Positions 11,201 through 23,498 of a stretch of DNA of 64,000 nt are shown piece by piece. The stretch covers positions 124,001 to 188,000 of the forward strand of contig NW_026252133.1 of the NCBI RefSeq assembly GCF_025399195.1, given 5' to 3'. Both the position numbers and the translations under genes were made by a program. The stretch's first letter is position 1. Every line of letters starts with the position of its first letter. This DNA comes from Umbelopsis ramanniana AG. Its lineage: Eukaryota > Mucoromycota > Umbelopsidomycetes > Umbelopsidales > Umbelopsidaceae. The notes below the pieces were generated by a model that worked only from the letters and a program-made list of their open reading frames with translations, ran no database searches and was not told the DNA's origin.

Positions 11201-14200
11201 TTACATGTATGGGAACATTTGTTCATTCATCCCAACCATGCCCATGTTGCCGTAGTTGAAGGGGAATCCCAAAACGGGCAAGCCATTATTATTCTGCATA
11301 TTTTGCATTTGTACATTGTCTCGGTTGTTGATATTGCCAAACTTTTTGTACACATTACCCTGTTGTTGCTGCTGATGCTGCTGCTGTTGATCACGTTGCT
11401 GTTGATCACGCTGCAATTTGCCTTGAATTCGTTTGCCGTATGGAGTATTTCGAATACTGGGTAAGATCGGCCGTATACAGTCAACAAGCTTTAAGGAGAC
11501 ATAAGGACTGTTTAGTAGGAGACGATACTATCGTATAGCTAGACTGGGAAACATACCTTCACGCGCTGATCGGGGTCGGCGTAATCTAGCGATGTCTGAA
11601 CGACATAGTTTGCAAATGAATCTCGAAGAAGCTTTTCTAAAGCATCCTTGTCCAGCATTTCTTCGATCAAACACTTTCGTGTGTCAGGTTCGGAGACGCG
11701 AATACACTGTTGATATATTGGGTTAATATCGTTGATTTAACACTGTTCTCCACTCATCCATACAGTGAATGCCATACCTTTTCGATAACGTTGGAGCTGA
11801 ATTTTTGAACGGATAAGGTACATACGTTGCCAATGAATCGTCGAATAAGAGCGTCTGAAAAGGCAGCGTCTCCCAAATCCAAAACATACTGCACAACGTA
11901 GTTTCCAAAAGGATCCTGTACCAGAGGCAAAGCATGGTGGGTGACCTCTGTAACAATTTGTGCACGCTGCGAGATGCTAGCATGATCTATACAACGCTGC
12001 AGCACGCAGCAACCGTGACGATGAGTAGCAACTTCAACACAGTGACGGCTAACCGCATCGTAGATGAACTGATTGTCAGTGGCATTGAGTCTATGTAAGC
12101 ACTTTTGGATAACGTGGTTGCCGTTCAAATCTTTGATCAGAGTAACAACATTGGGAGTCAATGCAACTATAATCATGCGTATCTGAAGGGAAGAGGAAAG
12201 CATTAGCAATGGCAAATATAGGTACCCAGTACACATCTTGGCATATTTACCTGTCTAGAAGTAGATAGAGACTCGATCATTTTTTGCACTGCTCTTGTCC
12301 CATGCATATTGAGGGAGATTCCAACCAAGTCTTTCGCTACAGTTTCAACGATGATAGTTCTCTGTTCATCGTTACAATAGTCAAGCAACTTTTGACACAA
12401 ATAGTTTCCAAATGGGTCTATAGTCGTCGAAAGGATCCGTAAGTATCGTTGGTGAACAGCCAGAAACCTATGCACACATTATCATTGTAAATCATTTACC
12501 TGTCATGAGCTCTACAAAATGCTTAAAGACCTCGTTGAATATGATGTTGAGGTTTTCTTCGTTTTGCTCTTCCAACTTCTTTTGAAGATATCGGCACCCA
12601 TGCTGATCTTTGCACAACTCATAAATCTTGCCAGTCAGATCCTTGAGTTCCACATTGGCAAACCGATTACTTTGATCATGTTCAGCGCTACCTCTTCTGG
12701 AGTACATATTATTGTCTGATTTGTGGTGCCCAAGAGAACCGGGCTGAGGAGCATAACGGGAATTGCCAGCGTTGTTCACGTGAGGACCAGGCTTTGGAAA
12801 AGGGTGGACAAGCGCAGGATTAGGAGTGTTATTGGGGTTGAAAGCAATGCCAGTAGGATATTGTTGATACAATGCGTTGATAGGTAATCCCCCAGCGTAT
12901 CCCATGGGTCCTAATTGTCCTGCGGCGGCAGCCATGGCAACATGATGTTGTGTTCCTGGCATACCGCCAGATGTAGCAACCGATAGTGCAGGGCTGAAAT
13001 TCATAGCAGATGCATTCGTGTGGAGATATGGACATTGGTCTCCGCGAGGACAATAGCCTTGCTGATGCTGCCTACAAATGTTTGCTGAAAGGTCCACAGG
13101 GTTGTCTCCAGCCAGATTATCATACATAGCCAACGCATTGCTAGCAGGAACCCGATTGCTGTTCCCTGTTTGTAAATCGCTAGTTGATCGGGCGGTGTTG
13201 AGTTTGGAACGAATTTGAAATCCATCGGAAAACGGATCCAAGCTCGTTTGCGAAAAGGATCGGTTGTTGTTCAGCCCCGCAGAAGGTCGACGACCATAAA
13301 AGGCTGCCTGTGCACTAGAAGCTGGTGCACGATCCTCAGCAAGATTGTTTGTCAAACTGGGCATGTGCGATTGCTGCTGAACGACGTCTGAGTTCAGCCA
13401 GTCAGCCCGTCTCTGCAGTGGTTCAACGTTGCGGTTTGGGTGAGATTGTTGGTTCTGACGCTGTTAAAGAAATCGTTAATAACGATTGCCATGAAGCATC
13501 CCTTTTTTCAAGTATTCTAGCTTACCAAGTTGTAGCCTTCATGAGGGGTGAACGAGTAATTATCAGCATTATCTCCATATTGAGTAATATATGTCGTGTC
13601 AGAATATGGTGGTACCATGCCTATAATGAAATCATTTTTGGGTCAATACGAGAAGTCATAGCTGCTGCCCGCACGTTTTGAGACAGTGATGGCTACCTGA
13701 AGTCGTTTTCGTTTGGTGATCATCATCATCAAAAAGAAAACCAGAGAAAGAAGATGTTGCATGTTGTTGTGGGTTACCAGCAGCAGCAGGAACGGGCTTG
13801 TAACCAGCATGCTGCAAATTGTTGACGTCAGCCGTCATGGAGCGATTGGGCATCTTGTTAAGTAAACGTCCTGGCGACTTTCTCATCGAGAACGGGATAT
13901 TGCTAGATTGGGTGATCAGATTAGTGTTTTGATCACTGAGGCACTTCACAGTACATGTTGCCTCCAATAAAACCAGACTACATACCTTTGTTCATTGTCA
14001 GATAACTTCAGCTTGTTACCAAAATCCAGGACGTTAGTGTCATCCTCGCTCTCAGAATTACGGCGCGACCCTGGTAAAGAACGAGACGAAGGTGATGATT
14101 TCAAAGTCGGATTGTTGTTCGGCGGTGAAATGGGACCTAAAGCAGAGTTTTTCAATAGGTCTTTTTCGTCTTGACGCTGTTGCAGGTCAAGACGTTTCAA

Positions 14201-14600
14201 GTCATCAAACATTTGTAGCTGTTGAATACGCTGCATTTCTTGGTCCATCGTCTGTTGCTCCATCTAAATAGACAAGGGGAGAGGGAGAAATCGGTCCAAG
14301 GAGATCAGGAGGGGAAGAAAATATAACAAACGTTAGTCATTTTCTCTCTTGTTCAGATAAAGACATAAAGTAGTAAGTGGACGTCGCCACGATATCACAA
14401 CGTAGAAGCTCATAGCATCCACATAGTCGTTCTCATTGGCTTCGTACAAAATAACTATGACGAAGATTCAAAATAAAATGGGAACTTACCGATGTGTTCT
14501 TAGCTTCAGCTTCTGACGTGCTGACGGAAGCAGCATTGTTGCTCCGGTTATCTTCCATTTGTTGGTGGTGTTGAAATAGAGGGTACTTAAATGTTGACAT
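11201..14600 (-). CDS. Pumilio/PUF RNA-binding protein with a CCCH zinc finger and Gln-rich tail
   Basis: Nine exons (14600-14490, 14263-13986, 13935-13697, 13620-13526, 13460-12500, 12417-12251, 12182-11778, 11706-11557, 11488-11201) join with matching phases to about 897 aa. ATG 14600 is the first in frame after a stop; 14558 is an alternative. The N-terminal half is disordered. A CCCH finger, CRQHQQGYCPRGDQCPYLH, has spacing C-x7-C-x5-C-x3-H and lies at about 13015-13075. The PUF domain follows with eight repeats: CRYLQKKLEE, FGNYLCQKLLDY, GTRAVQKMIES, NGNHVIQKCLHRL, GCCVLQRCIDH, FGNYVVQYVLDL, SSNVIEKCI and FANYVVQTSLDY. The tail holds Gln runs and an Asn/Met-rich end. PUF proteins bind 3' UTR UGUA elements and repress or localise mRNAs. 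Confidence 0.92.
11359..11412 (-). repeat. Gln-coding CAG/CAA repeat in the PUF gene
   Basis: CAG/CAA repeat in the last exon, encoding Q-rich blocks with interspersed Arg-Asp and His. Confidence 0.8.
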
Positions 14601-15417
14601 GCTTTGTTATGACGTGGTGCTACAGTATTTTTGAGATAATGTACAAAAAAAAAGTTGAATCTACAATCGAATCAGAAAAGTTCTGTCAGTAATTTAGAAG
14701 AGCTAATGGCAGGACGATAAAAATAAAAAGTCAGGTGTACAAACCCAGAAGAATTTAGCGTTTCTGGTCAACGCAGCGAATTATACGATAGTATGTGGGT
14801 GATGTTGTTATTGATCAAAGGCTGCGTTAAAGCCAAAGTTGGGCGTTTGCTGGAGTAAAGGATTGCCTTTGACAATTTTGTTGGTGAGCGCGAATTTCAA
14901 TTCTTTCATAAGCGTGACTGTGAAAGAGTTTGCGATTTGGGAGGTTTTGCCAGCAAATCCAAAAAAAAAAAATCAAAATAAAGAAAATAAGCAAGATAAT
15001 GTAAGCAAGAGAATGGAAGCACTGCTAAACCGTAATAGTGGGATTGAAAGAGAATCAAAGGTCATAGTAAGGAAGATATGCAGGCTACAGTATTCTTCTC
15101 AGGAAACAAAGCGGCTTTTGCTTGGACTTGACAGCCAATGACCGAGTTCTAATCTTTGTCATGCCTTGATCAAAATTGGACCTAATGAAGTACGAAAAAA
15201 ATCGATCATTTTAAACAAGACGATGGAAACTCAATAGCCGCGTGTTACATCGACAAAGACTCTATGGAAGTCTCCGGTCATAATGCAAATACCCGGAAAA
15301 ACCATATTAGGACGCAGCACGACGCAATGGCGGCATTACCCGTACAGACGTTCTCATTTCTATTGTTATTTTTTATATTGAGTTTTTCATTGTAAATTAA
15401 AATGAAAGAAGGGAAGC
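14601..15417. other. Intergenic, upstream of the PUF gene
   Basis: This 0.8 kb region holds the PUF promoter and the 3' UTR of the dolichyldiphosphatase gene. A 100-codon plus-strand frame at 14839-15141 begins in AT-rich DNA, has an A-run and Lys/Asn bias, and shows no motif, so I do not call it. Confidence 0.45.
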
Positions 15418-16140
15418 TTATTTCTGTTTTTGATGGACTTTGGCCTTCCACATCTCGTATTCCCATTTGGCTACATTATCTATTGCTCTTGCATCTCTCA
15501 AATAAATAGCTTGAGATATAGGAAGACTAATTAGCCAATCGATCAGTCCCAACGACCTAACATATTCTGTCAGGCCGAACCAGAACACGCTGTAAGCTAT
15601 TCCTATGCTACTACCGACCAGCACCTGTTCTATACTATGGTAGCCTAAATGGATCCGCGAGTACATGACCAGGAGAGCCAATATAACAGTGGGCAGATAA
15701 AGCAGCCATTTTACCAAAGGATGATCTAGTCGTATGTTGTAATGAGTGTAAAGGATGACCTGGACAGCGAAGAAAGCCATGAACTGAGAGTGTGAAGAGG
15801 GCATGCCATATCCGGTACCTAGATGAGCTATAGAATGAAATCGGGGAAAATATTCAGCGTATGACGATGACATACAGCTACTTCAAGTAAATTTTTGTTT
15901 ACCATTTGGACGAGACACTTGAAGATATTCTTTGAGGGTCGCATTGAGGCCTTCACTAGACAACTGGCCGACCAGGAAGAGAATAGCTGCCACTTCGCGT
16001 CTTGAAACAATAATCGATGCATAAAATACCAGTATAGCCAGTGGAGCTAGAGTTATATAAGCCAAAGCTTCTCCGAGTAGATCGTTTGGATGAAATTGTA
16101 CATGAGTTAATGAGAGGGATGTCAATGGAATGCCGGTCAT
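15418..16140 (-). CDS. CWH8: Dolichyldiphosphatase (PAP2 family, Cwh8/DOLPP1-like)
   Basis: Two exons (16140-15903 and 15827-15418) give 215 aa, the usual length. The PAP2 catalytic motifs are intact: KEYLQVSRPN (KX6RP) at the end of exon 1, PSSHSQF (PSGH-type) early in exon 2, and SRIHLGYHSIEQV (SRX5H) further on, with hydrophobic segments between them. The enzyme removes phosphate from dolichyl pyrophosphate on the ER lumenal side, recycling the lipid carrier for N-glycosylation. The start at 16140 (MTGIPLTSLSLTHVQFHPND) matches the family; an in-frame ATG at 16200 would add 20 residues. The gene is divergent from the AFF-like gene, with about 410 bp between them. Confidence 0.92.
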
Positions 16141-16552
16141 GGTTGAATAAGCGGGACCTGACGTGGAGTGAGAGAGATGTCCGGGAGAGGGAAGTCCCAA
16201 TCAGAGTACAAATTGTGGGCAGTCCCCGCTCCAGGCAGTATTTCGGTCAGTCCTCCAAAGCTTCCCTTCTTTTTATCCCCCCTCTCAGTTAAAGTAACCT
16301 TGTTCCAAATTTCCCTTTCATCTTCTTCTCTTCATTGGAGATTTAACAAATTGGTCGCACTGTCCTTTGGCTGACAAGGCTCACGAATATTAGTTTCCCC
16401 ATTTCAATCAGAAGGTAGGAACCCTAATCGGCTGAAATTGACTTTGGGAACACCCAATTTCCCATTGCCCTTGCCTTTGCAATTTTCCACCTCTCTAACT
16501 CCCAAGTTATCACATACAGTTCAGTGTCGTCTAAACGTTCATCCTGATTGCA
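16141..16552. promoter_or_regulatory. Divergent promoter region (dolichyldiphosphatase / AFF-like gene)
   Basis: A 412 bp head-to-head intergenic region. It is rich in CCC and pyrimidine runs on the plus strand near 16260-16345. No clear TATA box was seen for either gene. Confidence 0.5.
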
Positions 16553-19500
16553 ATGACCTCTTCGGCACTGGCTGAGCAGCCATTTCCCTCCACCCCAGTG
16601 TCCATGTCGTTTGCTGTAACTCCGGAATTATCCCCGTTAACTACTGGACGAGGAGGATCAACATCGATTCCACTGACTCCCGAAATAGTAGAAGCTGGCT
16701 CACCAGCCATTTCTTCCAAGCGTGAGGATTTTCATAAACGATGGCAGCTTTTTGACGCTCGCATCGAACATCGTTTGGACGAGGTTTCGTCTCTGCTCAA
16801 GCCTTCAACTTATTACAGTGAGCCTACATATGCTACAAACTTGCCACTTCCTCATAGTACTAGCGCTGTCCCATTCACTGTGAGCGATGAGAATTGTCTC
16901 TCACTTGATGAATTGAAGCGTCTAAGTCGATCCAGCAAGCACTCTGAATCACTTTATCCAACGAAATCTCGTCAAGGACAGGCCAATTCGGATGGCGCTT
17001 CACAATCCAAGAAAATTACCCTTCGATCTGCCAAAGAGATTATGGCAGCTGACAAACGGTTAGTATTATGCCTTTGAAAAAGAGCTGGTAAACTTTATCG
17101 CTGAAACATGAGGCGCATCTTTTTAGTACCGGGACCAAAAGCAATGAAGAAAATGAATCCTCCAAGCCAAAAGCGAGTGGCAAAACTCCAGAGGGCCAAA
17201 GTGATGCTGATCATGAAGCATCTGCTATGCTGGAGATATTGAATGAAATCCAATCAGTAGGAAATTCCGCCGTTGGTGCCAATGGAAAGTCCGCCCCCGG
17301 TACTCAAAAGCCATCTGGCCTCGGATTAATGTCTTCAGTAGAAACTTCTACAAAGTCATCCTCAACCAAGGTTTCCACTCCCACCATGCCTTCTAGTTTC
17401 AAACGCAGTAAGACGTCATCTTCTGAAAAGTTAGCCCATGCGCCTACCCCTCAGTTGGGAAGCTATGGAAGCATGTCTCCTCGACTACCCAAAAAGGATC
17501 ACTTAAAGTCGAACGATAACTCAAGCACTCGTTCGAAGCACTCACCTCCCAAAGGTGAACCTAAAATTGTAAGCTGAAAATACCCAATTCTCTAACCACC
17601 ATGACCTAAAACTAATACAAAACGAAACAAAAAGGATTTTGCGTTACTTAAAACGCTTTTGAAGGATGAGACTCAACAAGACTGGTCACTTCCTGTGATG
17701 CATGGGAAGTCTGTGAAATCTCATGGTCCTAGATCTGCATCACCACCCCGTAATGGTGTCAAGTCTTCTAAAAGTGACACAAAACCGACTTTAAAGGCAG
17801 CCATGGCTGCAGTAGATACGCCTGGCAAACGAAAATCCTCCAAGGAAAACATATCCACAACGTGAGTTTTTTTAATAGTGAAACACAACAAATTTTTATG
17901 GCGCTGTGAAGATCAAAATATTAAAATGACTATCTATGGAACAGCTCACCAAAGGATAAGATGGATGGGCTACCACGGCCAATTCTGCGAGTTCATTTAG
18001 CTTTACTTCCTGACTTTAACCCTGCTTCAAATTCAAAACCAGATGAAGCAGGCGAGAGCTCAAAGCAAACAAGAGATACATCTCAACCATCGGCAACAAA
18101 GAAGCGGAAAGTGAAGGATGCAAAGAAAGAGGTGGCCGAACCCAATCATGCCAACAGTTCTATGGAGGTTGATCAAGGCGAGAGTGTTGAAATGCAAACG
18201 CAGTCTGTCAATGCCACCAAACACACCAGCCAAGACATTAATAATAATGAGGTCGAAGAAGGTGAAGCATTAAGCAATGGCAGTAGTCCAACGGTGGTGG
18301 CACCAGGCGAGAAGCCAACAGCGACTGGTCGCTCCGAAGCCAATTCACCTAAAGTGTCCTCGAGGACAAAGACATATCGATCTTCATCTACGTCAACATC
18401 TCCTGACCGCAAAGGTAGCTCCCGTAGCAAGGACCAACGCTCCAAATCTCCCAATCGCAGAGACAAACGAAGGCAGCGCAGTCGGTCATCAGAACGCAGG
18501 TCCAAACAAGACACTAGGGATAGTAGAAGCGGTAGCTATGATAGAGGTAGCAAGAGGAATAGACGACGGTCATCTTCGACGGTTCGTCGAAGGTCGCGTA
18601 CACCTGAGCGACATCGATCTCGTTCATCAGGAAGACATAGGTCAAGATCCGTTGAACGACGCAGAGGTAGATCAAGGTCACGGTCATATGAGCGATATTC
18701 TCGATCCGGTTCACGAGATCGGAGACGAAGCGATAGCTCCGAGAAGTTATCGGATGACCGACGTACCGGCTCACTGAGGGACAAGGATCGACGAAGAGCA
18801 ACGCAATCCCATCGTCGATCACGGTCTAGAGATTGGGAGCATGATGCTACCGAAACATCAGTATCCAGTAAACCACGCGAAGACTCGAAGCCCAGCACAA
18901 AAGATAGAAATAGAAACGTTGAACCAGCAGCTTCCAAAATAGGCTCTGGCTCAAAGCTGGCCACTTCTGCTAAGCCTTCTGCTATCAATTCGACAAAGAC
19001 CACCACACCCTTAGCGCCTCGTAAGGATAATGTTGAGCAACTCAAGGTTTCCTCGTTTATGTGCGTATATGGCCATTTTCTTTTGGTTTTCTTACTGCCA
19101 TACAGTGTGTACTAACCTTACTAATACGTCGTTCCGCAGGTTCCGAGAGTTGGCGCTACAGTACAAACGAAGCGCAGACCAATCTTGCCAAACCCAGGAT
19201 GGAGAACCAGCTGGTATTGCAGAATACTTACACTCCATCTTCAACTATATTCTGTCATATCATTTCAATGACAAATTTGATACATCTGAGAATTCATTTG
19301 TTCGATGGGAAAATTTGCAGCCACTATTGAAGTTTGTATCGCAAACACTCAAGAAACGGGAAGAATGGCATTTATATGGCCTCTGGTGAGTAACAGGGCG
19401 GTTTTGACAGAAAGCAGCAGAATACCATTGACTGAACTTCTACTTTCTTTTGTTTTTTTACCCAAAAAAAAATAGCATGAAAGTGAACGCGTTGATCAAT

Positions 19501-19923
19501 TTTAATGCATTCAGGATGAGACAAACGCCGGTTAGACGTTGTATGACCAAATTACACGAGTCTATCAAATCTCATTCGGAGGCAACTACAGCCATGTCAT
19601 CCGAGTATATCCCTCAGGTGGAGAAGTTGTTGAACTTGCACGAACTTGCTAATGTTCAATGGGACGAAGGAGAAATGTATTTCGACTGGCATGCTTTCCA
19701 AGACCGGTTTCCAAAAACCTGGAAACAGGTTTGTGTTGATGGTGACTTTTCCAAAGGAACGGTGTTTGGCGAAGAGACGGCGGATATGAAGAGTCCCCTC
19801 TTCCCTATGACACCGTTTTCAAAATTAAACCATGTAGCGGTCATGGGTAAATGCATTGTTAGTGAATGGATCACCGCTCATAATATCCACTTTCAACCCA
19901 TCAGCGACCCCACAGCTCTGTAG
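16553..19923 (+). CDS. Large RS-rich nuclear protein with AF4/FMR2-like C-terminal homology domain
   Basis: Six exons (16553-17058, 17127-17568, 17635-17861, 17945-19060, 19140-19385, 19476-19923) give 994 aa with consistent phases. Most of the protein is disordered and rich in Ser, Lys and Pro; 18360-18850 encodes dense Arg-Ser/Arg-Asp repeats. The last about 250 residues are helical and ordered: FRELALQYKRSADQ, then AEYLHSIFNYILSYHF, WENLQPLLKFVSQTL, and LCMKVNALINFNAFRMRQ followed by RRCMTKLHESI. These line up with the AF4/FMR2 C-terminal domain (YKHKAD, YLxAxLxFI, LCYRCLALLYWRMFRLK). AFF proteins scaffold the super elongation complex with P-TEFb and ELL; fission yeast has a distant counterpart (Ebp1). 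The alignment was made from memory of the family pattern, so the assignment is tentative; an RS-rich splicing or transcription factor is the safe description. Confidence 0.6.
18430..18830 (+). repeat. Arg-Ser/Arg-Asp coding repeat region
   Basis: Degenerate six- to nine-base repeats encoding RS/RD/RH dipeptides in the AFF-like gene; typical of nuclear-speckle proteins. Confidence 0.8.
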
Positions 19924-20321
19924 ATATACCAATTCGATCCCACCCCTCCCCTGTTTCTTTGAAGGCTGCACCTTGTTTTGCGTGGTCGGTTCCGATTTTT
20001 GTTGTATTTATCTTCGTTTCCTTTCCTCCAACTTTTTAGGCTTCCCTTCAAGGAAAGGTGGACTATTTCCGTACTTATACCTCACAGCTTTTTTTGTAAT
20101 TTTCTTTTTTTTCCCCTTGGGTTTGTCTACCGTTGCTACAATTTTTCTTCTTCAAAAAGCAAAAGGCATGGGAGGGCTTAAAGAGGCTCTTGTTATACCG
20201 AATGTCTTCCTGGCCATCACTTAATAAAAACGATGTGTAAGTCAATGACAAAGTTGTGTATACTTATTGAGCGGGGGATGGGTTTATGAGATAATGCAAC
20301 AATTTACATTTTGAATTCAGA
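19924..20321. other. Convergent intergenic region
   Basis: This 398 bp region holds the 3' ends of the AFF-like gene (+) and the NAPE-PLD gene (-). It has T-rich runs, and AATAAA-like signals occur near 20222 on the plus strand. Nothing else was seen. Confidence 0.5.
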
Positions 20322-22177
20322 TTAATTTTCTACAAGTACGGTTTCGCCAAAAGCAGTGGTAATAAACTGGCTTTTTCTATTGGCATCTACAGGCTGATGG
20401 TTAGCCTCACTTTCAAGCCATGCTTCTTTCAGCTTCTTTGGGGGATCCAAATAATGCTCATCTGACATCATGAAGGTTCCCCAGTGGATGCCGACGGAAA
20501 GAGTTGGCCGACCTAGATCGTTATGAGCTTTGACAGCTTCGTCGGGTCCCATATGAACATGCTTCATCAATCTTCGTGGTTCGTAACTACCGATAGGGAA
20601 TGCTGCTAGGCTGAATGGAGCATACAATTTCCCAATGACTGAAAACAATTCATCCGAATAACCGGTATCACCACTACGGAAGACAATGAAAATGAGTCAA
20701 ACAGAAGCATTTGATACGCAGCAGATCCAACAACCTACCAGAAGAAAAAGGACCCATTTGGTGACTTGACGACAAAACTGGACCAAAGAGATGTGTTTTT
20801 GTCGAATGGAATTCTCGATCCGCTCCAATGCTATAGATCAAGCAAAGCAATTAGTCCGCCGTTCATAGTTGACCAAGTTAATTTAATAGCAATTGATTGA
20901 CGTACCATGGCTGGAACAGCAGCAATTACGACATCTGGTCGTTCTTTGTGATGGATTTCTTGCCACCAATCCAGTTCAATGACCTAACATTTAAATACCC
21001 CATTCTCATCAGTATTGTCTTCGGTAATCCTACTGATATTGATCGAAGAATACCTACATTTAAAACACCTCTTCTCACAAACCAATCTCGTAAGCCTAGA
21101 GGGATATACCAGGTGACCGTATTATTGAGTTCACGTACAACTTGTTCGTCTGAAACACGATTGAAGAATATTGTAAGTTAAACCTTCAACCCGCATTCGA
21201 AACATAAGGTCAAAGCCCTCTCACCAAGATGATCAAAATGATCGTGGGAAACCAGTACAATGTCGATGATGCCTTTGTAGTCTTTGATGCTACCTGGCAC
21301 AGTTCTCAAACGCTTTGGTCCAACATAGTCGTTAACAGACCTTGCGCTGAAAACTGGATCCGTAAGGATGGTCAATCCGTCCAAAGTGACAATACATGTC
21401 GATTGCCTGTAAAAGTCATATGTAAATACAGTGTGCCATATCTGTACGTTCAGTAAAAGTAATCAATACATACCCGAACCAAGTGATTGTCGTTTTTCTC
21501 TGAGAAGTGGAGCTGCTATCTTTTTCCACTTCCACCCAAGATTCCGTCATCTGACGGCTACTGTCCTTTGCATTTGCCGCCTTTATGAGTTCCAGATCTG
21601 GAGTCTTGACAGGTAGTGCTTCTTCCAATTTCTGTTATACATATAGTGTGTTATAATTCATGTTTTACACTGTAGCAGATTTCAATTTTGCTTGTTTTTT
21701 TTGTATATAAAAGTGGAACAAGGGGTTTTACCTTTCGATCATACGGAATACCGTTTCCTTTCAAACGGGCAATCCAATGTACTATAGTTTCATACACAGT
21801 GACGTCTTGCCATTCTTCAAACGGATTTACATAGTGACCATTGTGCTGTTTGGTAAGGTAGAAACCGGTTTTTGTTTCGGTGGGAGAGAAACAAGCTCAG
21901 TTGGGTTGCTTTTTTTCAGGTACCACTTCTATAATGTAAGCAAACTAACCTTCATTGAAGCGAATCTGTCTTCCGGTCTCTTCATAGATTTGCGTTTTTG
22001 CAAATCCCTTCGTCTTTGAGCATTACGAAGTTCGGCGTCATGGGATGCAGACAGATAATAATAAATTAGAGAAGAGGTGGATAATGCGGCAATGAGAACG
22101 GGAACGGTATAGGGATGTTCAAAGGGTATAGGGAAGTTTGTGAATATTGAACGTCTCTGGGCTGCGAACTGAGGCAT
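20322..22177 (-). CDS. NAPE-PLD-like metallo-beta-lactamase-fold phospholipase D (Fmp30-like)
   Basis: Eight exons (22177-21950, 21845-21732, 21631-21474, 21406-21225, 21149-21058, 20983-20906, 20830-20739, 20673-20322) give 431 aa. The start could also be 22267. An N-terminal basic stretch and a membrane helix (VPVLIAALSTSSLIYYYL) suggest a mitochondrial inner-membrane anchor as in yeast Fmp30. The catalytic fold shows WFGQST, the zinc motif SHDHFDHL split from DEQVVREL by an intron, WYIPLGLRDWF, VIELDWWQE, HWSGSRIPFD, CGDTGYSDELF and GIHWGTF. The enzyme hydrolyses N-acyl-phosphatidylethanolamine to N-acylethanolamine plus phosphatidic acid. The HDHFDH form replaces the more usual HNHYDH but keeps all ligands. 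Confidence 0.9.
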
Positions 22178-22328
22178 GAGGTAAAAAGAGCGAACAAACA
22201 ACCACTGCCCTGTGTCTGCTTGTTGGACAGGCCCCAAAATGACTGGAAAAAAAAAAAATGTGACCATTGACGCTGTCAATTTTTTTTGTTTCGTCTGCTG
22301 GGTGGTCCAGTACTTTCTTTTTATTGGC

Positions 22329-23402
22329 TCATTGAATATTATCAAATTCATCACTAATACCAAAGTTTCGATTGAATTCTGATTTCTCAATACCGAACTT
22401 GTCAACACAATGAGACTGAATTGTAAAAATGTTGTCTATAGAACGGTTTGATTAATGGGTTTCCATCAGCTACGTATTGCGTCATACTATACAATCTTTC
22501 CATACCTGTCCAGCGATTTGCCGCTTCCTTAGCTGCACGAGCCGCTTTATCTGAGAGTAAAAACACACAAAAAATGGGTTAAACCTAATGCATGTCACTC
22601 AACTTATATCCAAGTAAGTACACATTACCTTTTGCACGTATTACTGCCGGATCACATTCTCGATAACGTAGTAATTCCTGTTCATTCTGCTCCTGTACTA
22701 GTCTTTCTTTATCCAGATGACTCAATATCTCGGTGCGCATGTCCTGGGGAATTCATCAATGATAGTCTTTGTGCTTTCCATTTTGGTTCTTTGACACTTA
22801 CGCATGGTTCCCGACTCGACAATGCATTTGCTATATCACGGTCCAGAGCTGTATTCTTTCTTTCAAGTTCTGTAATAGCTTCCGCCAATTCATTGACTTT
22901 ATTTCGTTTCTATTCGGGTGCTCAATGATTAGCGTATATTTCGATGAATGGCGGTTCTGGAGCACATACCGTTTGAGCCGCAGCAGATGGAAATGACCAG
23001 AAGTAATTTGAGCTACCAATTTTTTCCATATTTACAAGCCCATCGTCCACTAAACTTTGTAGGGTATCTTTGACAGACTGTACGACTGGGTGACGGTCGG
23101 TTAATTATCTCTCACGTCAAAAATGGTGCGGTTATTCATGAAGTACCTATTTGCCGTTTGGGTGCTATCTTTTCCAGTTCCTTCAGCTGGTAGAATTGTT
23201 TCTAATTATGCCAATATATGTAATTAAGTTAGATAGCACATTGTGTGGAGTTGAGACTCGCATAACTCACTGTTTCATGAAACAGACTCTCCAATCGTCG
23301 TCGTTTCTCATCAGCAGAAATTCCTCGAGGTGGCTAAGAAATGAGCATATTGAATAGACGATACTCGAAATTATTATACATTTGTGCCTGACTTTATACC
23401 AT
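22329..23402 (-). CDS. MND1: Meiotic nuclear division protein Mnd1
   Basis: Eight exons (23402-23400, 23333-23271, 23201-23147, 23085-22970, 22909-22802, 22743-22629, 22550-22506, 22435-22329) give 203 aa; human MND1 has 205. Order of family segments: [61 protein letters not shown], a coiled coil, [23 protein letters not shown] and [12 protein letters not shown]. Mnd1 pairs with Hop2 to stabilise Dmc1/Rad51 filaments in meiotic recombination. The only ATG that joins in phase is the single codon at 23400-23402, followed directly by GTATAA and a 66 nt intron. The coding sequence stops about 60-150 bp before the NAPE-PLD start, so the two genes are tightly packed in tandem. Confidence 0.9.
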
Positions 23403-23498
23403 TATTTACAGGAACGGAATTATAAGCGATTGGTTTATGTTACAGAAAGGATTCGATCGACGTGCTTTACAGCGAAAGATATCGCGTTTTGGCGACAG

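Noticed and set aside
12422-12475. Open frame FLAVHQRYLRIL before the second PUF repeat
   Set aside because: It is intronic. Splicing 12499-12418 joins VELMT to DPFGNYLCQK in phase, whereas keeping this piece breaks the frame.
14839-15141. 100-codon plus-strand frame upstream of the PUF gene
   Set aside because: Lys/Asn-rich reading of AT-rich promoter DNA with an A-run; no conserved feature.
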